Shown: positions 24,962 through 32,675 of the stretch, in pieces
How positions within the stretch are numbered: position 1 is the stretch's first letter
How the letters are laid out: every line of letters starts with the position of its first letter
Source of the DNA: Hungatella hathewayi
Lineage (GTDB): Bacteria; Bacillota; Clostridia; Lachnospirales; Lachnospiraceae
Assembly: GCA_025149285.1 (NCBI GenBank)
Contig: CP102274.1
Location: 2,495,501-2,559,500 of the forward strand
Direction: 5' to 3'
Length of the DNA stretch: 64,000 bases
Translations under genes and position numbers: made by a program
The notes under the pieces: generated by a model
The model's input: only the letters and a program-made list of their open reading frames with translations
The model's database searches: none
What the model was told of the DNA's origin: nothing

Positions 24962-25291
24962 ATGACTGAAACCGAAAAACTGAAACTGTTGACAGGGGAG
25001 AGTGATGAGGACTTACTCTCCCTTTTGCTTGCTGATGCAACAGAATATGTACTGGGATATACAAACCGCACCGAGCTTCCCGCAGCGTTGAATAAGTCGG
25101 TCCGAGATCTGGCTGTAATTGCCTACAACCGGCTGGGTACTGAAGGAGAGACTGGCAGAAGTGAGGGCGGGGAAAGCTACAGTTTTGACACGGCACCAAA
25201 ACAGATACACGACGTGTTGGACCGGTACAGACTGGTGGGCGTAGGAGGCAGACGGTATGAGGCTAAAAAGAAACCGACTGAAAACGTATAG
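24962..25291 (+). CDS. head-tail connector protein (gp6-like)
   Basis: 109 residues starting at the base after the preceding stop. All-helical with LTGESDEDLLSLLLADATEY and VRDLAVIAYNRLG, the typical pattern of phage_connect_1 adaptor proteins, which dock under the portal. It overlaps the next gene by 35 bp. Confidence 0.85.
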   Translation: MTETEKLKLLTGESDEDLLSLLLADATEYVLGYTNRTELPAALNKSVRDLAVIAYNRLGTEGETGRSEGGESYSFDTAPKQIHDVLDRYRLVGVGGRRYEAKKKPTENV

Positions 25292-25628
25292 CCATAGGAG
25301 TGCGATTTCTAAAAAGGATAATGAAGGCAACTCGTACATTGAGTATGGGCTGCCTTCTTCTTTTGAGGCAGAGGTCTGGCCGGCCGGTGGAAAATTGCAG
25401 GCGGAAATGTACGGCCAGCGTGTCAACCATATTCAGAATTGCCGGATTAATGCAGGATATGAGGTTATGGCCGATGAAAAGGGACGTGTCAGTTATCGGA
25501 TCGGGTATACGACAATACAGGAAGGTGACGGTATCTGCGTATACGTCCCAGGAGAGCAGGAGCCGGATTATCGGATCGTTGCCATCCGGCCTTACCGGTA
25601 TTTGACATTGGAGGTTGAAAGAATCTGA
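25257..25628 (+). CDS. head closure / head-tail joining protein
   Basis: 123 residues, beta-rich (FEAEVWPAGGKLQAEMYG, RISYRIGY, DYRIVAIRPYRYLTLEVERI), which fits the SPP1 gp16-like stopper family by position and composition. Assignment rests mainly on gene order. Confidence 0.72.
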   Translation: MRLKRNRLKTYSHRSAISKKDNEGNSYIEYGLPSSFEAEVWPAGGKLQAEMYGQRVNHIQNCRINAGYEVMADEKGRVSYRIGYTTIQEGDGICVYVPGEQEPDYRIVAIRPYRYLTLEVERI

Positions 25629-26161
25629 TGGCGAAGGGAATTAAAGGTCTCGATAAACTCATGAAAAAGTATGGAGAACTTGCTGAGCAGGCGGCGGGTG
25701 AATCTATGGGGCGCGCGGTTGGAGCTTCGGCAAAGTTGATACAGGGTGAGGCAAAGTTATTATGCCCCGGCAACGACGGAGAACTTCGTAGAAGTATCAA
25801 AACAAGAGTGGAAACAGCAGAGGAAGGAACGATAGGGGCTGTATATACCAATAAAAAATATGGCCCTTATGTAGAACTTGGTACTGGCCCCCGCGGCGAG
25901 GCTGACCATGCAGGGATTTCGCCGCTTGTAACGCCTGCCTATTCCCAGTCACCATGGTGGATTCATGAAAGCCAGATTGATGCGAAGATAGCGGAGAAAT
26001 ACCACTGGTTTTATATAGACACGCCAGAAGGTCGCTTTTATCAGTGCTCAGGTCAACCGGCGCAACCGTTTCTGTATCCAGCGTTAAAAAACAATGAGGA
26101 GCGCGTCACCAGAAATATTGCAAATTATGTTGCAAGGGAAATCAGAAAGGTGTGTAAGTAA
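25628..26161 (+). CDS. HK97 gp10-like tail-completion protein
   Basis: 177 residues. The N-terminal pattern GIKGLDKLMKKYGELAEQAA, then IKTRVE and GPYVELGTGPRG, is typical of the gp10-like family acting at the head-tail junction. One-base overlaps with both neighbours. Confidence 0.85.
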   Translation: MAKGIKGLDKLMKKYGELAEQAAGESMGRAVGASAKLIQGEAKLLCPGNDGELRRSIKTRVETAEEGTIGAVYTNKKYGPYVELGTGPRGEADHAGISPLVTPAYSQSPWWIHESQIDAKIAEKYHWFYIDTPEGRFYQCSGQPAQPFLYPALKNNEERVTRNIANYVAREIRKVCK

Positions 26162-26529
26162 TGATTAACGTAAAAGACGAAGTATACGCGGCGCTTTGTA
26201 CGGTGACAGAGAACGTAACCGATTATTACCCGCGTAGCTGGGAGAATGATATCTCGATCCAGTACATGGAAGAGGATAACAAGGTAGCAGAGGAATCCGG
26301 CCGCGGGGAAGTAAAATCCTATGTCAGATATCGCATTGATATCTGGTCAAGAAAGAGTACGTCTGCGGCCGCGGTGGCTGTAGATGCGGCCATATCACCT
26401 CTGGGACTTAAGCGAACCCAGTGCATGGACGTAGAGGATCCCAGCGGCTTAAAGCACAAGCAGATGCGCTACGAAGGGATTATTGATGTTAGGAGCAGAC
26501 ATGTATACCACGCAATAGGAAAGGAATGA
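26161..26529 (+). CDS. tail terminator protein
   Basis: 122 residues. Alpha/beta sequence with the YVRYRIDIWSR strand characteristic of gp17/tail-terminator proteins; its place between the gp10-like gene and the major tail gene agrees. It caps the tail tube at the head end. Confidence 0.75.
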   Translation: MINVKDEVYAALCTVTENVTDYYPRSWENDISIQYMEEDNKVAEESGRGEVKSYVRYRIDIWSRKSTSAAAVAVDAAISPLGLKRTQCMDVEDPSGLKHKQMRYEGIIDVRSRHVYHAIGKE

Positions 26530-26533
26530 TGAT

Positions 26534-26947
26534 ATGTTAGCAAATGGAATTACACTTGAGGTAAAGAAAAATGGATCGGAGAGTTATACAGCGCTTCAAG
26601 ATTTAAAAGAAGTGCCGGAACTTGGAGTGGATGCTGAAAAAGTGGAGAATACCAGATTGAAAGACAAGTTCAAGCATTCAGAGCTCGGGATCGGAGATCC
26701 TGGCGATATGGCTTATAAGTTCGTGTATGACAACTCCAGCGCAAGTTCGGATTACAGGGTTCTCCGTGAAATTGCCGATAGCAACAAAGTAGCGTCCTAC
26801 CGGCAAACATTCCCTGACGGGACAAAGTATGAGTTTGATGCATACAGCAGTATAAAAGTTGGCGGCGGCGGAGTGAATGCGGCGATTGAATTCACGCTTA
26901 CATTAGGCTTACAGAGTGATATTAATGTCACAGACCCAACAGCATAA
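26534..26947 (+). CDS. major tail tube protein
   Basis: 137 residues. Beta-rich with the pattern GITLEVKKNGSESYTALQDLKEVPELG and later AAIEFTLTLGLQSD, as in short phi13/TP901-like tail proteins. It stacks in hexamers around the tape measure. (Only short parts are quoted.) Immediately precedes the chaperone genes. Confidence 0.85.
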   Translation: MLANGITLEVKKNGSESYTALQDLKEVPELGVDAEKVENTRLKDKFKHSELGIGDPGDMAYKFVYDNSSASSDYRVLREIADSNKVASYRQTFPDGTKYEFDAYSSIKVGGGGVNAAIEFTLTLGLQSDINVTDPTA

Positions 26948-26964
26948 TACAGGAGGAATAGAAA

Positions 26965-27408
26965 ATGACACAGGGATTTGACGAAATATTAGAAACAAAA
27001 GAGGAAGAGGAAAAAGTAGTGAGCCTCGAGGAAAAGAAGAAACGCAGACCATTCGCATATTGGGAAGTGGGCGGACAGACATACAAAATGAAACTGACCA
27101 CGCAGAACATCTGTCGTTTAGAGGACAAGTACAAAACGAGCCTTTTGAACCTGTTATTCGGTTCCGGGAACGTACCGACTCTGTCGATCATGCTTACCGT
27201 AACACAGGCTGCTATGCTTCCGTATCACCATAAGATTAAGTTCGTAGATGTGCAGAATCTATTTGATAGGTACTGTGAGGAAGGTGGTACTCAGATGACC
27301 TTCATGACAGATGTATTTATGGAAATTTACAAAGTGTCTGGTTTTTTTACGGAGGATCAGGCAGAGGAGATGGACAAGAGATTGGAAGAGGCGAAGGACC
27401 AGATGTAA
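26965..27408 (+). CDS. tail assembly chaperone, upstream frame (gpG-like)
   Basis: 147 residues with AGGAGGAATAG upstream. Looks like the DUF6096-type chaperone encoded between major tail and tape measure genes (FAYWEVGGQTYKMKLTTQNI, then CRLEDKYKTSLLNLL). A T7 run at 27342-27348 is in the right phase (T TTT TTT) for a -1 shift into the downstream frame, giving a gpG/gpGT-like pair. Confidence 0.85.
   Translation: MTQGFDEILETKEEEEKVVSLEEKKKRRPFAYWEVGGQTYKMKLTTQNICRLEDKYKTSLLNLLFGSGNVPTLSIMLTVTQAAMLPYHHKIKFVDVQNLFDRYCEEGGTQMTFMTDVFMEIYKVSGFFTEDQAEEMDKRLEEAKDQM
27342..27348 (+). promoter_or_regulatory. putative -1 frameshift slippery site
   Basis: Seven T read as GGT TTT TTT in the chaperone frame. 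After a -1 slip the frame continues TAC GGA GGA and stays open to 27791. The downstream gene's first ATG lacks a ribosome site. Confidence 0.7.
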
Positions 27409-27791
27409 GCCTTGTATCCGATATGATCGACGATCTGTTCCCTCTTGCATTGGACTGTGGGATATCCCCGGAACGTTTCTGGGATCTGTCCATACCGGAC
27501 ATCATCGATATCGTGGAGTGCAGTCGGCGTCAGGAGGAACGGAAGGTTAAGCATGAACTGATGAATCTGCATTTCCTCGCACGGGATATCGGCCAGTTTA
27601 CGGCTGCTGCGATCCAGGGAAGCGATAAGGTAAAGATTATGGAGCTATGGGATTTCTTCCCGGATCTGTTTGAGCGAGAACACGAAGAAACAAAAAAGAA
27701 GATACAAGAAAAGCAGTTGGCGGAGTACAAAGCCCGGTTTAACGACTTTGTAATCCGCCATAATCATGCCAGGGCAGGAGGTGAAAACTGA
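27348..27791 (+). CDS. tail assembly chaperone, frameshift extension (gpT-like)
   Basis: Read as an extension of the upstream chaperone, giving a fusion of about 275 residues joined by a Gly/Arg/Glu-rich linker. If started alone it would begin at ATG 27423 (122 residues), but no Shine-Dalgarno sequence is visible there. The domain (MIDDLFPLALDCGISPERFW, then DLSIPDIIDIVE) resembles the second part of phage tail chaperones, which binds the tape measure protein. Its stop overlaps the tape measure start. Confidence 0.8.
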   Translation, partial: YGGSGRGDGQEIGRGEGPDVSLVSDMIDDLFPLALDCGISPERFWDLSIPDIIDIVECSRRQEERKVKHELMNLHFLARDIGQFTAAAIQGSDKVKIMELWDFFPDLFEREHEETKKKIQEKQLAEYKARFNDFVIRHNHARAGGEN

Positions 27792-30700
27792 TGGGCGAGG
27801 GAATGACGCTGGAAAAGCTTCGGGTTATTATTGAAGCATACACGAAGCCGTACCGGGACGAACTTGAGAAAATAAAACAGCAGACAACCAAGGCGACAAA
27901 TCACGTGGAGCGGCAGACGGCAAAAATGAAGAAGTCGTTCGGAGGCCTTGGCCGGGTAGTAGCCTCAGTATTGGGAGTCGGAGCAATCGTAGCATTCGGT
28001 AAGTCATGTGTAAAACTGGGGTCTGACTTAGCTGAGGTGCAGAACGTTGTTGACGTAACATTCGGCAAAATGTCCGGTGCGGTGAATGCCTTTTCCAAAA
28101 ACGCAATCACGCAGTTTGGATTGTCGGAATTGACGGCCAAAAAGTACATGGGTACATACGGAGCTATGGCAAAGTCGTTCGGTATTGTGGGCGAAGCCGG
28201 GTATCAGATGTCCGCCGCTATTACGGGTCTGACTGGTGATGTGGCTTCCTTCTACAACCTGTCTACTGATGAGGCATATACGAAGCTGAAGAGTATCTTC
28301 ACGGGAGAAACGGAATCCTTGAAGGAATTGGGCGTTGTTATGACCCAGACGGCCCTTGATCAATATGCTCTCAACAACGGTTTTGGCAAGACCACGGCAA
28401 AAATGACCGAGCAGGAAAAAGTCATGCTCCGGTATCAGTTTGTCATGTCCAGCCTCGCGGACGCTTCGGGAGATTTTGCCAGAACTAGTACTTCATGGGC
28501 GAATCAGGTAAGGGTATTATCCTTACAGTTCCAGTCACTTAAGGCTACAATCGGCCAGGGACTTATTAATGCATTTACACCGGTGATCCGGGTAATCAAT
28601 ACAATCCTGGCAAAGCTACAGACACTTGCCGCTTATTTCAAAGCCTTCACGGTGGCGTTGTTTGGCGACGCTGGAGGAAGCAGCAATATAGCGGATTCCA
28701 TGGAGTCTGCGGCCGGTTCTTCCGGGGCGGTGGCCGATAACATGGACAAGGCAGCCGGAGCCGCAAAGAAGATGAAGGAGTACACTCTCGGGATCGACGA
28801 ATTGAATGTACTGAATCCTGATGAGGGAAACGGCGGATCAGGCGGAGGAGCCGGAGGTGGCGGATCACTGGATTTTGGCGATATGTCCGGGGAATTGTTT
28901 GGCGAAGTTACAGTCAATCAGGAGATCGAAGCGGCTGTAGAACGGTTACGTAAGGCTATTGATGCTATTAAGGAACTGGCGAAACCCACCACGGACGCAC
29001 TGAAACGGTTGTGGAACGAGGGATTATCCTTGCTGGGGAATTTCACCTGGACGGCGCTGGAAGACTTCTGGAATTACTTCCTCGTGCCATTAGGTAGTTG
29101 GACACTTGGAGAGGGATTCCCACGATTTATTGATATCACAAATGATTTCCTTAAAGCGGTTGATTGGGACGCAATTAATGAGGCACTGAGGAACTTCTGG
29201 AAGGCATTGGAGCCGTTTGCCGAGAAAGTTGGTGAAGGGCTACTTGATTTTTATAAGGATTTAAGCAATATTGGTGCTAATTTTATTAATGCCGTGGTAC
29301 CGGGTGGATTAAATGCGCTCGCTGATGCTTTAAAAAAAATTGATTCAGAGCAGGCCAAAGCAATTGGATACGGAATAGGTGTAATAGCTACTTCGCTTTT
29401 GACATTAAAGGTGACAAAGAGTATTCTGGATTTCTTTGATAAATTGAAAGGTGTTATACTTGCCGCCGGTGGCTCATCTACATTTGGAATCACATTAACT
29501 CTTTCCCTTATTGCGGCAACCGGAGTATCGTGGACGACAGCGCTTGAACTTCTTGACAGATATGAGAATGGTACTGACGAAGAGAAAAAAGAAATTGAGG
29601 TTGGATGGGATAAGAATAAAGAAGAATCAAAAGATAAGAATAAGTGGGGAATGGGAAACCGTTATGGTCAAATGGCTGCGTCAGCAGATGCATATCAGAA
29701 TGATAATGCCTATACAAAACAGTATGACTATGTGAAATCCCTGCCTGGAAAAATAAAAGAATGCTTCGATCAGAATTTAAAGGATACGGAAGATTGGCTG
29801 AATGAACTTGATAAGCAAAGAGAAAAAGAAAGCAGCGACTTTCAAACATGGATAGAGGATAAGAAATCTAATGCGAAACAAAACTGGGAAGAAATCCAGA
29901 CCTGGTGGGACAATACGATTGGAAGCTGGTGGGATGAACATGTAGCCCCTTGGTTTACAACCGAAAAGTGGCTAGGATTATATGAGAGTGTCAAGACAAG
30001 TCTTAAAACTAAGTGGGATGAGACTGTTGCTGTTTGGATATCAGATATTCAAAACTGGTGGAATACACATGTGTCACCTTGGTTTACCGCTGAAAAATGG
30101 TCTGAGTTATACGAGAACATAAAGACAAGTCTGAAATCAAAATGGGACGAAACTGCCGGTCAGTGGGGGACTGATCTGGGTGATTGGTGGAATACACATG
30201 TTTCGCCGTGGTTTACAGCTGAAAGATGGTCGCAGCTATACAATGATATAAAAGAACAGCTAAGAATTAAATGGGATTCCACGGTTGGCGAGTGGGGAAA
30301 CAATATTAAAACTTGGTGGAATCAGCATGTGGCTCCTTGGTTTACTGCAAAAAAATGGTCTGATTTATACCAGACTGTAAAAACAAAATTAAAAGAAACC
30401 TGGGACAACACTGTTGGTGAATGGATAACAAATATTCAAACATGGTGGGATGAACATGTAGCCCCTTGGTTCACAACCGAAAAGTGGTTGGATATTTATA
30501 GAAGTGTAAAAGAAAGCCTTGGAACTACGTGGACGAATACCGTCACTGACTGGAAAAAGAACATAGAGGACTGGTGGAAAGAAGATGTTGAGAAGTGGTT
30601 TAAACTTGAAACATGGACCGATATGATGAAGAGAGTACCGGACGCATTTAAGGAGACATTTAGAGGAGCTGTAAACGCGGCTGTTGACCAACTTAACAGA

Positions 30701-31108
30701 TTGATCGACTGGTTAAATGATAAGCTTAATTTCAGCTTTGACGGACTTGAAATACTTGGAGAAGAGATAATTCCTGCTTTTAGCGTCCAGTTGTTTACCA
30801 TTCCACATATTCCACAGTTTGCAACAGGCGGCTTTCCTGAAGATGGTTTGTTCATGGCAAATCATGGTGAGCTTGTTGGTAAGTTCTCAAATGGCCGAAC
30901 TGCCGTGGCTAATAACGAGCAGATAACGCAAGGAATAAAAGAGGCTGTTATCGAAGGCATGAGCATTGTAATGGCTTCCTATAACGGAAACGGTGAGCCA
31001 ATTACTATTGAAACCCATGTCGAGATGGACGGAAGGACTATAGTGAAGCAGACAGACAAAGTACAGAGTCGCAAAGGATTTAACTTCAAAAATCCACAAA
31101 CTATATAA
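27791..31108 (+). CDS. tail tape measure protein
   Basis: 1105 residues; sets tail length and is ejected with the DNA. The N-terminal coiled coil (about 1-45) precedes a TMP core (about 45-220) with ATNHVERQTAKMKKSFGG and ADASGDFARTSTSWANQVRV. A Gly-rich linker lies near 338-360. Hydrophobic stretches are near 525-590. Six 43-residue Trp-rich repeats occupy about 713-970. The C-terminal segment has QFATGGFPEDGLFMANHGE, seen in many Firmicute tape measures. The Trp repeats are unusual (see Part 2). Confidence 0.95.
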   Translation: MGEGMTLEKLRVIIEAYTKPYRDELEKIKQQTTKATNHVERQTAKMKKSFGGLGRVVASVLGVGAIVAFGKSCVKLGSDLAEVQNVVDVTFGKMSGAVNAFSKNAITQFGLSELTAKKYMGTYGAMAKSFGIVGEAGYQMSAAITGLTGDVASFYNLSTDEAYTKLKSIFTGETESLKELGVVMTQTALDQYALNNGFGKTTAKMTEQEKVMLRYQFVMSSLADASGDFARTSTSWANQVRVLSLQFQSLKATIGQGLINAFTPVIRVINTILAKLQTLAAYFKAFTVALFGDAGGSSNIADSMESAAGSSGAVADNMDKAAGAAKKMKEYTLGIDELNVLNPDEGNGGSGGGAGGGGSLDFGDMSGELFGEVTVNQEIEAAVERLRKAIDAIKELAKPTTDALKRLWNEGLSLLGNFTWTALEDFWNYFLVPLGSWTLGEGFPRFIDITNDFLKAVDWDAINEALRNFWKALEPFAEKVGEGLLDFYKDLSNIGANFINAVVPGGLNALADALKKIDSEQAKAIGYGIGVIATSLLTLKVTKSILDFFDKLKGVILAAGGSSTFGITLTLSLIAATGVSWTTALELLDRYENGTDEEKKEIEVGWDKNKEESKDKNKWGMGNRYGQMAASADAYQNDNAYTKQYDYVKSLPGKIKECFDQNLKDTEDWLNELDKQREKESSDFQTWIEDKKSNAKQNWEEIQTWWDNTIGSWWDEHVAPWFTTEKWLGLYESVKTSLKTKWDETVAVWISDIQNWWNTHVSPWFTAEKWSELYENIKTSLKSKWDETAGQWGTDLGDWWNTHVSPWFTAERWSQLYNDIKEQLRIKWDSTVGEWGNNIKTWWNQHVAPWFTAKKWSDLYQTVKTKLKETWDNTVGEWITNIQTWWDEHVAPWFTTEKWLDIYRSVKESLGTTWTNTVTDWKKNIEDWWKEDVEKWFKLETWTDMMKRVPDAFKETFRGAVNAAVDQLNRLIDWLNDKLNFSFDGLEILGEEIIPAFSVQLFTIPHIPQFATGGFPEDGLFMANHGELVGKFSNGRTAVANNEQITQGIKEAVIEGMSIVMASYNGNGEPITIETHVEMDGRTIVKQTDKVQSRKGFNFKNPQTI
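29927..30700 (+). repeat. six tandem 43-residue Trp-rich repeats in the tape measure gene
   Basis: 129-bp period. Consensus WWxxHVxPWFTxEKWxxLY, then KxxLxxKWDxTVxxWxxxI. Copies 1 and 5 share WWDEHVAPWFTTEKWL; copy 6 is degenerate (WWKEDVEKWF). Confidence 0.9.
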
Positions 31109-31116
31109 ATATTTTG

Positions 31117-31144
31117 TTGCAATCCCTCTCATGTTTGGTATACT
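31117..31144 (+). promoter_or_regulatory. promoter of the SAP/MuF cargo gene
   Basis: TTGCAA (31117-31122), 16-bp spacer, TATACT (31139-31144), 31 bp before the start codon. A sigma-A promoter in the middle of a tail operon marks an independent unit. Confidence 0.7.
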
Positions 31145-31174
31145 TAAAGTATGCAAAAACGGGGAGGGACGCAT

Positions 31175-32230
31175 ATGGGGGTTTTTGATTTTTTAAAACA
31201 AAGAAATAGAAATGTGAAGGAATGCACTGGGTTTTTGAACAATAGCGAGACAAAAACACCATTGCCGAACGAAAATCAAAAAAATGAAAGCACAAATAAA
31301 AGCACAAAAAATAAAATACCATTAAAGCTTTCTGAGTTTAAAGAGGAACATTACAAAGCTCTACGCCGGTTGAATAATAAGCCGTTAGGCGAGCGCCTAT
31401 CTGGAATAGTAACGAAAGAGGTAAATATTGAAAAGTTCACACCGGTTTTATTAGAACTTGATCTTTTGCGTATCGGAACGTGCGAGGAATGCTTAAACCT
31501 TCTTTCTGTTGATAAATTAAAGCTGATACTTAAAAATCAAAGCAAAAAGAGCACCGGAAATAAATCAGAATTAATAAAACGCATAATAGCAGAAATTCCG
31601 GAAGAAGACATTAGAAGCGATAAAGCGTATACAGATTTTTATGTTCATACTGAAAAAGCTAAAGAAATTATACATGAATCATATGACATTATAAACGGCC
31701 TGAAGATAGATTTTATAGTGCAGTGCATCAATAAAATCAAAGAGAAGAAAATAAGAGAAGTGTATAAAGATATCTGCAAAAGAAACATGGAACTTCCAAT
31801 ACCTCCCGGCATGGGAGTGAACTGGGAGGAACAATTTGTAAATGGCATTAGCGACTTTGAGGAAAAGTTATATCTGGATATATTAAAAGACAATAACACA
31901 GATGTTGTAGCTTTAGGAATTTACACAGACGTATCAGGAGATAGCGTTTCCGAATGCATTAATCTTTTAAATAAAACTGGACAGTATACAGATCTGAGAA
32001 AGGAAGACGTACTATATGTATGTAGTGTGATTTCGACTTTAACGGAAATGCATAGCATTAGAGCGAGCGGATTTAATTCGTACACTTTTGTGGCTTCGAA
32101 AAATGATGATGCATGTCCAACTTGCAAGTCATTAAATATGAAATCATTCGATGTTGCTAAAGCCAAAATAGGAAAAAACTGTCCTCCTATGCATATAGGC
32201 TGCAAGTGCTGTATAATATGTAAACCATAG
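31175..32230 (+). CDS. SAP-domain protein with MuF-like C-terminal motif (cargo gene)
   Basis: 351 residues from ATG 31175 (GGGGAGGGACGCAT upstream). A SAP-like DNA-binding motif lies at about 85-140 (CLNLLSVDKLKLILKNQ, then GNKSELIKRII). The C-terminal 45 residues carry ACPTCKSLNMKSFD and GKNCPPMHIGCKCC, matching the Cys/His end of the MuF-type head protein at 21752. It is AT-rich against its neighbours and bracketed by its own promoter and terminator between tape measure and distal tail genes. It could be expressed in the lysogen. Function unknown; toxin, exclusion and head-associated roles are all possible. Confidence 0.75.
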   Translation: MGVFDFLKQRNRNVKECTGFLNNSETKTPLPNENQKNESTNKSTKNKIPLKLSEFKEEHYKALRRLNNKPLGERLSGIVTKEVNIEKFTPVLLELDLLRIGTCEECLNLLSVDKLKLILKNQSKKSTGNKSELIKRIIAEIPEEDIRSDKAYTDFYVHTEKAKEIIHESYDIINGLKIDFIVQCINKIKEKKIREVYKDICKRNMELPIPPGMGVNWEEQFVNGISDFEEKLYLDILKDNNTDVVALGIYTDVSGDSVSECINLLNKTGQYTDLRKEDVLYVCSVISTLTEMHSIRASGFNSYTFVASKNDDACPTCKSLNMKSFDVAKAKIGKNCPPMHIGCKCCIICKP

Positions 32231-32255
32231 CACCTTGAGAAATCAGGGTGCTTTT
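32229..32255 (+). terminator. intrinsic terminator of the cargo gene
   Basis: AGCACCTTGA pairs with TCAGGGTGCT (10 bp, one wobble) around a GAAA loop, followed by four T. The gene's stop codon touches the stem. Confidence 0.88.
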
Positions 32256-32282
32256 CTTCTGCCCGAAAGAGAGGTGATACAG

Positions 32283-32675
32283 TTGTTAGATGAGCGGCAG
32301 GCAACAATATACGTAAACGGTAAGCCCTTCCCTTCCCCAAAGAGAGGGCTTAATTTTATTACATCCACCATCGTCACGTCGTCCCGTAATGCAAACGGCG
32401 AGGTGGTCGGCCAGAAGGTAGGACGGGATCAGAATAAGATAGATTCTCTTGTCTGGCCAGTACTGGACGCGGAGACATGGTCTGAAATGCTCCGGGAATT
32501 CAGCAACTTCTACGTTACAGTAAAATTCCCGGATATGGTCACGAACAAATGGAAGACGCTTAAAATGTATCCCAGTGACCGGAGCGCGGAGCCTTACGAG
32601 GTGGACGAAAATGGATTCCCGACGAAGTATATCAATTGTAAAGTAAACCTGATTGACTGCGGGGTGATTGATTAA
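32283..32675 (+). CDS. distal tail / baseplate component
   Basis: 130 residues from a TTG at 32283 (AGAGAGGTG 6 bases upstream); the longer reading would start inside the terminator. Beta-rich: ERQATIYVNGKPFPSPKRGL, FITSTIVTSSRN, YVTVKFPDMVT. Placement between tape measure and the large tail protein suggests a distal-tail role, but the family was not identified. Confidence 0.65.
   Translation: MLDERQATIYVNGKPFPSPKRGLNFITSTIVTSSRNANGEVVGQKVGRDQNKIDSLVWPVLDAETWSEMLREFSNFYVTVKFPDMVTNKWKTLKMYPSDRSAEPYEVDENGFPTKYINCKVNLIDCGVID

Noticed and set aside
32235..32282. ATG start at 32235 for the distal tail protein
   Set aside because: It lies inside the terminator hairpin of the preceding gene; TTG 32283 has AGAGAGGTG at good spacing.
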